The position numbers and the translations under genes were made by a program. A stretch of DNA of 64,000 nt, from the NCBI RefSeq assembly GCF_002270355.1, contig NZ_NJFZ01000009.1, positions 310,001 through 374,000 of the forward strand. The letters are read 5' to 3'. The number at the start of each line of letters is the position of its first letter. Within the stretch, counting starts at the first letter, position 1. Source of the stretch: Flectobacillus sp. BAB-3569. Lineage in GTDB: Bacteria; Bacteroidota; Bacteroidia; Cytophagales; Spirosomataceae. Positions 45,937 to 54,925 of the stretch are shown here, piece after piece. The notes under the pieces are model-generated. The model worked only from the letters and a program-made list of their open reading frames with translations, did no database searches and had not been told where the DNA came from.

Positions 45937-47814
45937 TTAATTCTTCAAAACACCAAAAGTTATGAATGAAGGATAAGCTTTTTGGTGATATACTTTTTGG
46001 GTAGCTTTTTGATAATCACTTTCTTTTGCTTCAAAGATATTCACAAATTTCTGAGGATTTCTATCTGCCCAAGGGAAACAAGAACTCTGGATTTGCACCA
46101 TAATTTTATGTCCCTTTTTGAAGGTATGCAATACATCTTGTAGCTCTAATTTTACTTCTGTTGGTTTCCCTGGAATAAATGCTTCTGGTTTCGTGAAATC
46201 GTTACGATATTTTCCTCTAATAATCTCACTACGAATCAATTGTTGGTAACCACCATATATTACATCTGGGTGGGCAGGATTGCTAGGTGTGCTGTTAGGA
46301 TATACGTCTATAACTTTCACAATCCAGTCGGAATCTGTTCCTGTAGTCGAAACCTTCAGATTCGCTAAGATATTGCCCACCATCGTCAAATCGTCTTTGA
46401 GAGTATCTGTTTCAAAACTAATTACATCTGGGCGCTGATAGGCAAAACGTTGGTCTTCAACCATATATTCTGCTGAAAATCCATCATTAATTTTACCAGA
46501 AAATGGTACTGGACGATTTGGGTCAGACACATAACTTGTAAGTCCATTTTCATTTTGAGGCTTTGTCAAACCTAATTTTCCTCCATTTTGAAAATACAAA
46601 GTTGTTTCTTGTGCATTTTTAGGAGGATAAGTATCAAAATTTCTCCACTGATTATTGCCTGTTTCGAAAAGGGTCGCTTCTGGTAAATTCAAGCTCAATG
46701 ACTCATCTATCAAGTAATGATTAAAGAACGGACTTTCAATTTTTTCCTGATAATATAAAGACGTTTTCGAACCAAATTCAACATCTGCTAGTGATTGTCC
46801 AGAAGAGCCAGCCCAACCGCCGTGTACCCATGGTCCAACCACAAAACGAATGTCATTATTGGGAGATTGCTTTTCCATGGCTTGATAGGTTTTGAACGTT
46901 CCGTACAAATCTTGCTCATCGTACCAGCCACCAACTACTAATACCGCATGCTTGATATTTTGTAGGTGGGGTAAAATATTGCGTTTTTGCCAGTGCTCAT
47001 CAAAATTAGGATGGTCAAAATTTTCATGGAAATACTCATTACGCTTTTTGTAATATTGATCTTCTGCATTACGAGTCGGACCCATTTTCAAGTAAAAATC
47101 ATATCCATCTGGACTATCAAATGAGAAATAGGGCGCAGGACGATTTTTTGTAGGTTGAGTTTGTGGTTGGAAAAAGTTATAAAATCCAAAATTAGCTCCC
47201 AACATAAAAGCGCCTAAATGAAAGGCATCATCACGCCACAAATCTGCCATTGGTGCTTGTGGAGAGGAGGCCTTTAAGGCAGGATGTTGCGAAACCGAAC
47301 CTGCCGAAGTAAAAAAGCCAGGGTAGGAGATACCCCACTGACCTACTTTACCATTATTATTGGGAATATTCTTGATTAACCAATCGATGGTATCATAGGT
47401 ATCGCTCGATTCGTCAATATCTTTCTCAGAAGATTTTTTGTCAAGATGCGGTGTCATTTCCACAAATTTTCCTTCCGAAGCCCAACGACCACGGACATCC
47501 TGATAAACCACAATATAATTCTCACGAATCATAAAAGGGTTGGGCCCAATACGCTTTTTGAATTTGTCCGTACCATAAGGGTTGCAAGAATACGGCGTTC
47601 TTTGCATGATTATAGGGTGTTGCTTCGATTTGTCTTTGGGCGCATACACCTGTGTAAAAAGCTGCACCCCATCACGCATTTTTACCATAAACTCAGACTT
47701 TACATAGTTATTCCTAATGTAAGCTGAATCCTGAGCAATTGAATATTGATAGGTTGATTGGGCTTTTCCTAAAAAGGATAAAAAGAACAAGAGGCAAATA
47801 AGTGAGTTTCTCAT
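45937..47814 (-). CDS. CocE/NonD family hydrolase (S15-like), secreted
   Basis: About 625 residues from the ATG giving MRNSLICLLFFLSFLGKAQ, a clean signal peptide; an upstream ATG at 47967 would add 51 improbable residues. The catalytic Ser is in GQWGISYPGF, Asp in GGWYDEQDLYG and His in GPWVHGGWAG. It is a paralogue of the gene at 43841, with the same blocks nearly throughout, so an old tandem duplication is likely. A terminator separates the two genes. Confidence 0.92.
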   Translation of the reverse strand: MRNSLICLLFFLSFLGKAQSTYQYSIAQDSAYIRNNYVKSEFMVKMRDGVQLFTQVYAPKDKSKQHPIIMQRTPYSCNPYGTDKFKKRIGPNPFMIRENYIVVYQDVRGRWASEGKFVEMTPHLDKKSSEKDIDESSDTYDTIDWLIKNIPNNNGKVGQWGISYPGFFTSAGSVSQHPALKASSPQAPMADLWRDDAFHLGAFMLGANFGFYNFFQPQTQPTKNRPAPYFSFDSPDGYDFYLKMGPTRNAEDQYYKKRNEYFHENFDHPNFDEHWQKRNILPHLQNIKHAVLVVGGWYDEQDLYGTFKTYQAMEKQSPNNDIRFVVGPWVHGGWAGSSGQSLADVEFGSKTSLYYQEKIESPFFNHYLIDESLSLNLPEATLFETGNNQWRNFDTYPPKNAQETTLYFQNGGKLGLTKPQNENGLTSYVSDPNRPVPFSGKINDGFSAEYMVEDQRFAYQRPDVISFETDTLKDDLTMVGNILANLKVSTTGTDSDWIVKVIDVYPNSTPSNPAHPDVIYGGYQQLIRSEIIRGKYRNDFTKPEAFIPGKPTEVKLELQDVLHTFKKGHKIMVQIQSSCFPWADRNPQKFVNIFEAKESDYQKATQKVYHQKAYPSFITFGVLKN

Positions 47815-48200
47815 AAGCATATCATTAAGCGGGTTTACAAAGTATTTTTCAAAGTTAGGAGAAAAAGAGAAAAGGCACAAAGTTGAATAAGGATAGAGGC
47901 TTACAGTGAGTAAATGGTCAAGAGAGGTGTCAAAACCATTTTTTCTAGCTGTAAAAAACCATAACATTCACAGAAATCAGCTATGCTCAATTTTTGAAGT
48001 CTATCTATTTTTTGACAAAATAAACTAGTCACTTTGTGCCTGATCCCTCAATCCCTGATCCCTCATCTATATTTTTTACCATATTTTACCTAAAACAAGT
48101 CGAAAGCTACGTACGATTCCGTAATTTTGCACCCGAAGTTGTCCCGTGTACGCCGAATGTACCAAAAAACAATCTATTAGGATAGCCTCAAATGCTGAAA
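47815..48200. promoter_or_regulatory. Divergent intergenic region before hisG
   Basis: It serves the second CocE gene (-) and hisG (+). TAATTTTG at 48122-48129 matches the -7 element and would start the his transcript about 65 bases before hisG. TGATCCCTCA is directly repeated at 48041 and 48055. No histidine-rich leader peptide is seen. Confidence 0.4.
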
Positions 48201-49061
48201 ATGAACGAAGTATTAAGAATTGCGGTCCAAAAATCGGGTCGCCTTAGTGAAGATTCACTAAATCTTTTCAAGGAGTGCGGAATCAAATTTGATAATGGTG
48301 CTGGTAAATTAAAAGCTACATCCTCAAACTTTCCCGCAGAGTTTTTGTTTCTAAGAGACGACGATATTCCTGGGTATGTAGAGGACGGAGTAGCGGATAT
48401 CGGAATTGTCGGACAAAACGTTCATGTTGAAACAAGCAAGCATGTAAACGAAGTTAAGTTACTAGGATTCTCAAAATGTCGCCTTTCAATTGCAATTCCT
48501 CGCAGTGAAACGTATGGCGGAGTGAAAGAATTAGAAGGCAAAAGTATTGCTACTTCTTATCCTGTAATTTTAGGTAACTTCTTGAAAGATAATGGCGTAA
48601 CTGCCCATATCCATGAAATATCTGGTTCGGTAGAAATCGCTCCAAGTATTGGATTGGCACATGCCGTATGTGATATTGTTAGTTCTGGAGGTACTTTGTT
48701 AAGTAATGGTTTGAAAGAAGTGGAAGTGATTTTCCGCTCTGAAGCTATTATGATTGGATACCCTAACCTTTCACCAGAAAAACAAAACATTCTGAATCAA
48801 ATCTTGTTTAGAATAGACTCAGTACAACGTGCTAAAAACCGCAAATATGTTGTGCTAAATACCAAACAAGAGAATATTGCTTTGATTCGCCAATTGCTTC
48901 CAGGTATGAAAGCCCCTTCAATTTTGCCATTGGCAGACGAAGGTTGGGTGTCAATGCATTCAGTAATTGAGGAGCAAGATTTTTGGCAAAATATCGAAAA
49001 ACTTCGTGATGCAGGTGCTGAAGGAATTTTAGTATTGCCAATCGAGAAAATGATTTTTTAA
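48201..49061 (+). CDS. hisG: ATP phosphoribosyltransferase, long form
   Basis: First step of histidine synthesis: ATP plus PRPP to phosphoribosyl-ATP. About 286 residues. The start is taken at MNEVLRIAVQKSGRLSED because family members begin there; ATG 48192 is three codons earlier. The PRPP-binding loop is in DIVSSGGTLLSNGL (about residue 155). The extra C-terminal ACT-like domain (from about 215) marks the HisG-long form, which is inhibited by histidine. hisD and hisC follow on the same strand. Confidence 0.95.
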   Translation: MNEVLRIAVQKSGRLSEDSLNLFKECGIKFDNGAGKLKATSSNFPAEFLFLRDDDIPGYVEDGVADIGIVGQNVHVETSKHVNEVKLLGFSKCRLSIAIPRSETYGGVKELEGKSIATSYPVILGNFLKDNGVTAHIHEISGSVEIAPSIGLAHAVCDIVSSGGTLLSNGLKEVEVIFRSEAIMIGYPNLSPEKQNILNQILFRIDSVQRAKNRKYVVLNTKQENIALIRQLLPGMKAPSILPLADEGWVSMHSVIEEQDFWQNIEKLRDAGAEGILVLPIEKMIF

Positions 49062-49168
49062 TAATTGCTTTCAGCAAATGACATTTCGAGATTTGAAAAT
49101 AATCTTAATGGGTTCAAAATTTCCCAAGCCGAATGCCAAAGGCTGAATGCAAAAAGTATTCCTTTTGC

Positions 49169-50428
49169 ATGAAAATTATAAAATATCCATCACCATCCGA
49201 CTACCAAGCGATTCTTACTCGCCCAGTACAGGATATGTCAGTGATTGAACAAAGAGTCATCCCTATTCTTGAAAAAGTAAAGGCAGAAGGTGACAAGGCA
49301 CTTTTTGAATTGGCATTACAATTTGATAAAGTGACTTTAGAAACGCTCGAAATGGATGCTTCGAAGGTAGAAGCGGCAGCAGGATTATTGAGCGAAGAGC
49401 TTAAAACTGCTATCCATGCGGCGTATCAAAATATTTACAAATTTCACGTAGCGCAAAAACAAGCACCCGAAAAAATCGAAACTACCACTGGCGTTACTTG
49501 CTGGCGCAAATCGGTAGGCATCGAAAAAGTAGGGGTCTATATTCCGGGAGGAACAGCTCCTTTATTTTCGACCGTATTGATGCTTGGAGTTCCTGCGCAA
49601 ATCGCGGGTTGTAAAGAAGTAGTATTGTGTACGCCTTCCGATCACCCAGCGATTTTGTATGCAGCCCAACTTTGTGGCATTTCTAAAATCTTTCGCGTTG
49701 GGGGCGCACAAGCAGTGGCTGCGATGGCTTACGGTACAGAATCGATTCCTCAGGTTTACAAAATTTTTGGGCCTGGTAATCAGTATGTTACTGCCGCCAA
49801 AATGCTCGTAAACAAAGAAGGTGTAGCCATTGATATGCCTGCTGGGCCATCAGAGGTAGCGGTTTGGGCAGACAATTCTGCTAATCCTGCTTTTGTAGCG
49901 GCAGATTTATTATCACAAGCAGAGCATGGTATCGACTCACAAGTTTTGTTGGTATCGACTTCGGAAGAATTAATTGAAGCCGTTAATCAAGAGTTAGAAA
50001 AGCAATTGGCCGTACTGCCTCGTGCCGAGTTTGCAGCCAAAGCCCTAGAAAATAGTCAAGCAGTATTGGTTGAAAATCAGGGTATTGCTATTGATATGCT
50101 CAATCAGTATGCTGCCGAGCACTTGATAATGTCTGTCGAAAATGCAGAAGAATTATCTGAGCAAATCTACAACGCAGGTTCGATTTTCTTAGGAAATTAT
50201 ACACCAGAATCAGCTGGGGATTATGCTTCAGGTACCAACCATACCCTACCAACCAACGGTTTTGCTAAAGCCTATTCAGGGGTAAGTTTGGACAGCTTCG
50301 TCAAAAAAATAACGATTCAGAAAATTACAAAAGAGGGTATTCAACATCTGGGTAATACGATTATCGAGATGGCCGAAGCCGAATCTTTACGTGCCCATGC
50401 CAATGCGGTTCGCGTAAGATTGGCATAA
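49169..50428 (+). CDS. hisD: Histidinol dehydrogenase
   Basis: Last two oxidations of histidine synthesis, histidinol to histidine, zinc- and NAD-dependent. 419 residues from the ATG giving MKIIKYPSP; a frame-extending ATG at 49133 is less likely. Family blocks seen: GVYIPGGTAPLFSTVLMLGV, RVGGAQAVAAMAYGT, FGPGNQYV, DMPAGPSEV, and DLLSQAEHG with zinc and catalytic residues. It lies 107 bases after hisG. Confidence 0.95.
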   Translation: MKIIKYPSPSDYQAILTRPVQDMSVIEQRVIPILEKVKAEGDKALFELALQFDKVTLETLEMDASKVEAAAGLLSEELKTAIHAAYQNIYKFHVAQKQAPEKIETTTGVTCWRKSVGIEKVGVYIPGGTAPLFSTVLMLGVPAQIAGCKEVVLCTPSDHPAILYAAQLCGISKIFRVGGAQAVAAMAYGTESIPQVYKIFGPGNQYVTAAKMLVNKEGVAIDMPAGPSEVAVWADNSANPAFVAADLLSQAEHGIDSQVLLVSTSEELIEAVNQELEKQLAVLPRAEFAAKALENSQAVLVENQGIAIDMLNQYAAEHLIMSVENAEELSEQIYNAGSIFLGNYTPESAGDYASGTNHTLPTNGFAKAYSGVSLDSFVKKITIQKITKEGIQHLGNTIIEMAEAESLRAHANAVRVRLA

Positions 50429-50453
50429 TTTTTTGTCATAGAACCAACAAACT

Positions 50454-50494
50454 AGGTGATAGCTCCTCATTCGGTTGAGATGCATCACCTTTTG
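50454..50494 (+). terminator. Hairpin between hisD and hisC
   Basis: AGGTGAT and ATCACCT pair around an inner CTCA/TGAG stem, then TTTTG. It could reduce or end transcription between hisD and hisC. Strength is moderate. Confidence 0.5.
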
Positions 50495-50582
50495 TTGTTA
50501 AAAAGGGCGGAAAGTGCCATCAGTCCGTAAGCTGATGCATTAGCCAAACTTACTTATTTCACTAAATCCAAGAAACAAACTT

Positions 50583-51638
50583 ATGAAATTTGACATACAC
50601 TCAGTTGTGCGCCCGCACATCCTAAATCTTGCACCATACTCTTCTGCACGAGATGAATATACAGGTAAAGAAGGAGTATTTTTAGATGCAAACGAAAATC
50701 CAATTGGTTCGGCAACGCCAGAAAATTGGAACAGATATCCTGACCCATATCAGTTTGCAATCAAGGAAAAATTGGCACCCATCAAAGGCTGTCGTCCAAC
50801 GCAAATTTTCTTAGGAAATGGCTCTGATGAACCTATCGACTTAATTATTCGACTCACATGTGAACCAAAAGTTGATAATATTATTATATTGCCTCCAACT
50901 TATGGCATGTATGAAGTAAGTGCATCGGTTAATAATGTAGGAATACAAAAAATTCCATTGACTCCCGAATATCAATTGAATATTGATGCGGTTTTGGAAG
51001 CGATAAATTCAAAAACAAAATTGATTTTTATCTGTTCACCCAATAACCCAACAGGTAACTTGATTAATCGTGAGGCAATTTTACAAATCATCGAAAATTT
51101 CCAACAAGGAATCGTTATTATCGATGAAGCATACAACGATTTCTCCGATGAGCCTTCGTTCATTCCAAGTTTGGATGAATATCCTAATGTAATGGTACTT
51201 CAGACTTTCTCGAAAGCATGGGGTTTGGCTTCGCTACGTCTGGGAATGGCCTTTGCACAAGAAGAATTAATTACACTTTTGAATAAAATTAAATATCCTT
51301 ACAACATTAATGGTTTAACGCAAAAGTTGTTAATTGAGAATATCGACAATACAGATTTTGTAAAAAAATCGGTAGCCACACTTAATGAAAATAGAGCACA
51401 ACTTGAAAAAGAATTAAGCGAACTACCAAATGTTGAACATATCTACCCTTCAGATGCGAACTTCCTTTTGGTTCGTTTCAAAGAGGCAAAAGCTGTATTT
51501 GATTACTTAATTGACAATAAAACCATTGTTCGTGACCGCTCAAAGGTAATTTTATGTGACAATTGTTTACGTATTTCCGTCGGAACAAAAGACGAAAATG
51601 CCATTTTAATGGGTTATCTTCGTTCTTATGAGGCATAA
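50583..51638 (+). CDS. hisC: Histidinol-phosphate aminotransferase
   Basis: PLP enzyme that converts imidazole-acetol phosphate and glutamate to histidinol phosphate. 351 residues. Key blocks: FLDANENPIG (about 33-42), GNGSDEPIDL (about 79-88), CSPNNPTGN (about 155-163), IIDEAYNDF (Asp and Tyr contacts, about 178-186) and the PLP-lysine in FSKAWGLASLRLG (about 209-221). It is 154 bases after hisD. The beta-barrel gene follows within 20 bases. Confidence 0.95.
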   Translation: MKFDIHSVVRPHILNLAPYSSARDEYTGKEGVFLDANENPIGSATPENWNRYPDPYQFAIKEKLAPIKGCRPTQIFLGNGSDEPIDLIIRLTCEPKVDNIIILPPTYGMYEVSASVNNVGIQKIPLTPEYQLNIDAVLEAINSKTKLIFICSPNNPTGNLINREAILQIIENFQQGIVIIDEAYNDFSDEPSFIPSLDEYPNVMVLQTFSKAWGLASLRLGMAFAQEELITLLNKIKYPYNINGLTQKLLIENIDNTDFVKKSVATLNENRAQLEKELSELPNVEHIYPSDANFLLVRFKEAKAVFDYLIDNKTIVRDRSKVILCDNCLRISVGTKDENAILMGYLRSYEA

Positions 51639-51658
51639 ATCAATTAAATAACAATTTT

Positions 51659-52188
51659 ATGAAAAAATCAGTATTGTTTCTTCTACTCATGGTGGCATCT
51701 GTAGGTGCTTTTGCTCAAAACAGAGACTGGGCGATTGGTGGTAAAATTGGAGAACCATCAGGTCTAAGCCTACGCAACTACTTAAGAAATGACAAAAATG
51801 CTATTGAAATCAATTTTGGAGTTTATGGAGGTATTTGGGGAGTAAAAGACAGCTATAAAGATGGTGCATTCAACGGTTCGGGTATTGCTGTAAGCGGATT
51901 GTATCTATGGCATAACGAAATGGGAAGCAGTCGCTTTAAAAACTACTATGGTTTTGGAGGTCAAATTACTTCTAGAAAGTATTTTGTAGATGATACTTTA
52001 ACGGAATTCCTTACAAAAAAGAAATTCCAGCCACAGGATTAGGTGGTGTTGGTTCGGCAGGATTGGAGTATTTCTCTCCAGATTCACCGCTATCTATTTT
52101 CATGGAAGTGGGTGCTTATGTGGAATTAGTACCGTCAGTATTTTACTTTCATCCCCAAGCAGGCATAGGAGCAAGACTTAATTTTTAA
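51659..52188 (+). pseudogene. Outer-membrane beta-barrel protein gene with a -1 shift at an A6 run
   Basis: The first frame (127 codons, ATG 51659) gives a signal peptide ending VGAFAQ and barrel strands (WAIGGKIGEPSGLSLRNYL). It stops at 52040. In the -1 frame the protein goes on as EIPATGLGGVGSAGLEYF to GIGARLNF and stops at 52186-52188, so the whole would be about 176 residues ending in Phe like outer-membrane barrels. The join is at six A (52015-52020) read acA AAA AAG, which is the A AAA AAG heptamer known from E. coli dnaX. Either a base was lost or the gene is decoded by slippage. Confidence 0.85.
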
Positions 52189-52203
52189 AAATAGAATTGG
52201 TAC

Positions 52204-52233
52204 TTGCAAAAGTATTTTGAAATGATAACTTTG
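52204..52233 (+). promoter_or_regulatory. Stable-RNA promoter of tRNA-Ala
   Basis: TTG at 52204-52206, 19 bases, then TAACTTTG at 52226-52233: a full Bacteroidetes -33/-7 pair, 16 bases before the tRNA. The same -7 sequence TAACTTTGCA drives the tRNA-like RNA at 58326. Confidence 0.8.
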
Positions 52234-52249
52234 CAGTATCAATTCCAAT

Positions 52250-52323
52250 GGGGATGTAGCTCAGTTGGCTAGAGTGCTTGACTGGCAGTCAAGAGGTCGT
52301 GGGTTCGAGCCCCATCTTCTCCA
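52250..52323 (+). tRNA. tRNA-Ala (anticodon GGC)
   Basis: A 74-base cloverleaf without encoded CCA. The anticodon stem-loop is CTTGA-CTGGCAG-TCAAG, giving anticodon GGC. The T-arm is GTGGG-TTCGAGC-CCCAT. The acceptor pairs GGGGATG with CTTCTCC, which contains the G3-U70 alanine identity pair but also a U6-U67 mismatch, where A67 would be normal. Confidence 0.95.
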
Positions 52324-52330
52324 CTTTTGC

Positions 52331-52366
52331 AAAAGCGCTTATGTTCTGAACATAAGCGCTTTTTTA
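52331..52366 (+). terminator. Terminator of tRNA-Ala
   Basis: AAAAGCGCTTATGTTC and GAACATAAGCGCTTTT form a perfect stem over a minimal loop, followed by more T, starting 8 bases after the tRNA. Confidence 0.88.
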
Positions 52367-52480
52367 ATTTCTAAAGACTTTATGATATCAGAAAGGAATG
52401 AGAGAAATTCTCAGATAACTCCTGATGTAGATGTTTAACATAACTTTGTATACTATCAAACCCAATAAACATCATTCAAT

Positions 52481-52702
52481 ATGATCGATATTCAAGCAAT
52501 TATTGACAATTGTGAGCAGCAGGTTTGTCCTGTGCATGGAAAAAATCCTAAGGTAACTTATGAGGAGGATAACTTGGAGATTACAGCCTGTTGTGAAGAT
52601 TTTAAAGTGAGCATTAAAGAAATGTTCAATGAGGAACTTAGACAAGCTTTAGTTGAGTATCTTTTAGTAAGACCCATGAGGGAGCGCAACAAAACATCCT
52701 AA
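52481..52702 (+). CDS. Small protein with Cys motifs, unknown function
   Basis: A 73-residue product. Cysteines in NCEQQVCPVHGK (about residues 10-21) and the ITACCEDF pair (about 34-41) could bind metal together with His. The C-terminal part is helical. I do not recognise a family, although the layout, a CPxHG motif then a beta strand and CC, looks conserved. It stands alone between the tRNA and the next small gene. Confidence 0.7.
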   Translation: MIDIQAIIDNCEQQVCPVHGKNPKVTYEEDNLEITACCEDFKVSIKEMFNEELRQALVEYLLVRPMRERNKTS

Positions 52703-52777
52703 ATTTATATAATGATCAAATTGACTTTGTTTTTATAAAGTACAATAAAGATAGTTATACCCTAAATTGTAATAATA

Positions 52778-53197
52778 ATGTCGAGAAAACATTCCTTTAT
52801 TTTAACGTTATCAAACAATGTCACAGAGAAAGAAGGTGTAAATTATTTGATAGAAAATCATACAGGTTTTTTCAAGATTGACTTATCAACCAAAAAGAAA
52901 ATTCTAGATTTGCTACAGATTGAACATCGTTTTCTTCAATCCTTTGATATGATATATATTCCGAATTTAGTAGGGAAAGAAATTAATGGCGATGAAATAG
53001 AGACCTATTTAGAAGATATGATACTGGTTGAGCTAAAGACAACCAAGAAGTATTTACCCAATAACCCCAAAGGTTTCTTTTTTGGCGCTACTGAGAACGA
53101 ATTTAATTTTGGAGAAATACTAGGAGATAAATTTAGATTTTGCTTTGTAAGCTTACATGAAAAAGGCTCTTCTTTCGCACTATTAACTATTGAGTAA
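52778..53197 (+). CDS. Hypothetical protein, possibly PD-(D/E)XK-like fold
   Basis: A 139-residue product. In the C-terminal half a Glu followed by ILVELKTTKKYL (about residues 85-98) and then FFFGATENEF (about 109-118) resembles the E-x-K strand of restriction-endonuclease-like folds such as those with MILVELKTT and GATENE motifs. The N-terminal half is helical. No partner methylase or helicase is near. Nuclease activity is a guess from motif shape. Confidence 0.6.
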   Translation: MSRKHSFILTLSNNVTEKEGVNYLIENHTGFFKIDLSTKKKILDLLQIEHRFLQSFDMIYIPNLVGKEINGDEIETYLEDMILVELKTTKKYLPNNPKGFFFGATENEFNFGEILGDKFRFCFVSLHEKGSSFALLTIE

Positions 53198-53266
53198 CTT
53201 TGACTTATTATTCGAAATAAGAGAATACAATATCAAATTAATTTATAAATCACACACTTTAAAACT

Positions 53267-53446
53267 ATGATAAAAAGATACTTTCTTCATGCCTTAACAC
53301 TGATTTTATTCATATTTTGTGTTCATTCTAGTGCAACAGTTCTTGCTCGAAAATGTACTGGCTCCAAATATTGTTCTGCCTGTAAAAATTGTAAATACTG
53401 TAAACATTGCGCCAAAAATGGAGGCACTTGTGGTATTTGCAAATAA
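53267..53446 (+). CDS. Small Cys-rich exported peptide
   Basis: A 59-residue frame (ATG 53267). The first 27 residues form a signal peptide (LHALTLILFIFCVHSSATVLA). The mature part of about 32 residues has eight cysteines at 30, 36, 39, 42, 45, 48, 55 and 58, many with two residues between them (CSACKNCKYCKHC), and several Lys. This is similar in style to metal-binding or disulfide-rich peptides. It is downstream of the gene at 52778 on the same strand, 69 bases away. The role is unknown. Confidence 0.72.
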   Translation: MIKRYFLHALTLILFIFCVHSSATVLARKCTGSKYCSACKNCKYCKHCAKNGGTCGICK

Positions 53447-53621
53447 CTCTTTTCATTTCTAAAATGAATCTTTTACGTACAGCACCTCTCTCCAACCAAG
53501 GATAGACGTTCTTTTTATTTCAGTAGTTTTGAAAAACTTTTTCATGCTTTGAGTAAAGTATTACCTACTCTAAGCTTTATTGTTTAGGGCATAAGCCTCT
53601 AACATTTTAAAACTTTATGTC

Positions 53622-54839
53622 ATGAAATCCCAATTTATTAAAAACTACAGTCTTCTTTTATTCCTTTGCTGCTTGTTAGGTTTTACGAGTATTGCACAAA
53701 AAGCCTCTCAAGCTATTTCAAGACCACTTTTATTGAAGCAATTCAAACAAAGTTTTGCCGATGCACAAAAACAATATCAGTTTTTGGCTCAACATCTTCC
53801 CGCTGGTAAATTTCCAAAGACGTATTTTCCCAATACAGATCGCTATGAGTTTAGTAACTCTGACTGGTGGTGTAGTGGCTTTTACCCTGGCTCTTTGCTT
53901 TACATTTATGAACAAACCAAAGACCAAGCTACGTATCAGGAAGCTGAACGTATTTTGAAAGACCTAGAAAAGGAAAAGTATAATACTACAACCCATGATT
54001 TGGGTTTTATGATGTTTTGTAGTTTTGGTAATGCCAATCGTATTGCCTCAAAACCAGAATACAAAGAAGTTTTGCTGACTTCGGCCAAGTCTCTTGCTAC
54101 TCGTTTTAATCCAAAAGTTGGCTGTATTAAATCATGGGACTCAAAGCCTGATGATTTTTTGGTGATTATCGACAATATGATGAACCTTGAATTGTTATTT
54201 TGGGCAACTGAAGTAACGGGCGATTCTAGCTATTACAAAATTGCGGTAACCCATGCGAATACAACGATGAAACACCATTTCCGTCCTGATTATAGTTCGT
54301 ATCATGTGATTAATTACGACGCTAATACTGGAGAAGTTAAACAGAAGAAAACGGCACAAGGATTTGCCAATGAATCGGCTTGGGCACGTGGTCAGGCATG
54401 GGGCTTATATGGATACACCGTGATGTATCGTGTGACTAAAAATCCGATTTACTTAGAACAGGCGAATAAGATTGCTAATTTCTATCTAAACCATCCAAAT
54501 CTTCCAGCAGATAAGATTCCTTTTTGGGACTTCAATGCGCCAAATCAACCAGAGGCCTTACGTGATGCTTCAGCTGCTTCAGTTGTCGCTTCGGCACTAT
54601 TGGAATTACAAGGATATGTAAAGGCTCCTTTGGCTAAAACTTATGTGTCTTCAGCGGAGAAAATGCTTTGGAGTTTATCAAATTCTCCATACAAAGCGAC
54701 TTATGGCAAAAATGGGGGCTTTCTAATTAAACATTGTGTTGGTCATATTCCTCAAAATACAGAAGTAGATGTGCCTTTAACGTATGCAGATTACTATTTC
54801 TTGGAAGCTATGAAGCGCTATCAAGAATTGAAAAAATAA
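53622..54839 (+). CDS. Glycoside hydrolase family 88 (unsaturated glucuronyl/galacturonyl hydrolase)
   Basis: A 405-residue exported enzyme that removes unsaturated uronic acid from oligosaccharides left by polysaccharide lyases. The signal peptide is LLLFLCCLLGFTSIAQ. Alpha/alpha-barrel blocks: NSDWWCSGFYPGSLLYIYE (about 79-97), the catalytic-type Asp in THDLGFMMF (about 125-133) and in VIIDNMMNLEL (about 184-194), and ESAWARGQAWGLYGY (about 251-265). It leads a gene set with DUF2264 and GH43. Confidence 0.93.
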   Translation: MKSQFIKNYSLLLFLCCLLGFTSIAQKASQAISRPLLLKQFKQSFADAQKQYQFLAQHLPAGKFPKTYFPNTDRYEFSNSDWWCSGFYPGSLLYIYEQTKDQATYQEAERILKDLEKEKYNTTTHDLGFMMFCSFGNANRIASKPEYKEVLLTSAKSLATRFNPKVGCIKSWDSKPDDFLVIIDNMMNLELLFWATEVTGDSSYYKIAVTHANTTMKHHFRPDYSSYHVINYDANTGEVKQKKTAQGFANESAWARGQAWGLYGYTVMYRVTKNPIYLEQANKIANFYLNHPNLPADKIPFWDFNAPNQPEALRDASAASVVASALLELQGYVKAPLAKTYVSSAEKMLWSLSNSPYKATYGKNGGFLIKHCVGHIPQNTEVDVPLTYADYYFLEAMKRYQELKK

Positions 54840-54925
54840 GAATTATCCAAGTGAAATTTCTCTCTATTTGGTTCAAGGCTTAGATAAAATGCTTTGAACC
54901 AAATAGATTTTTACATAACAAACCT

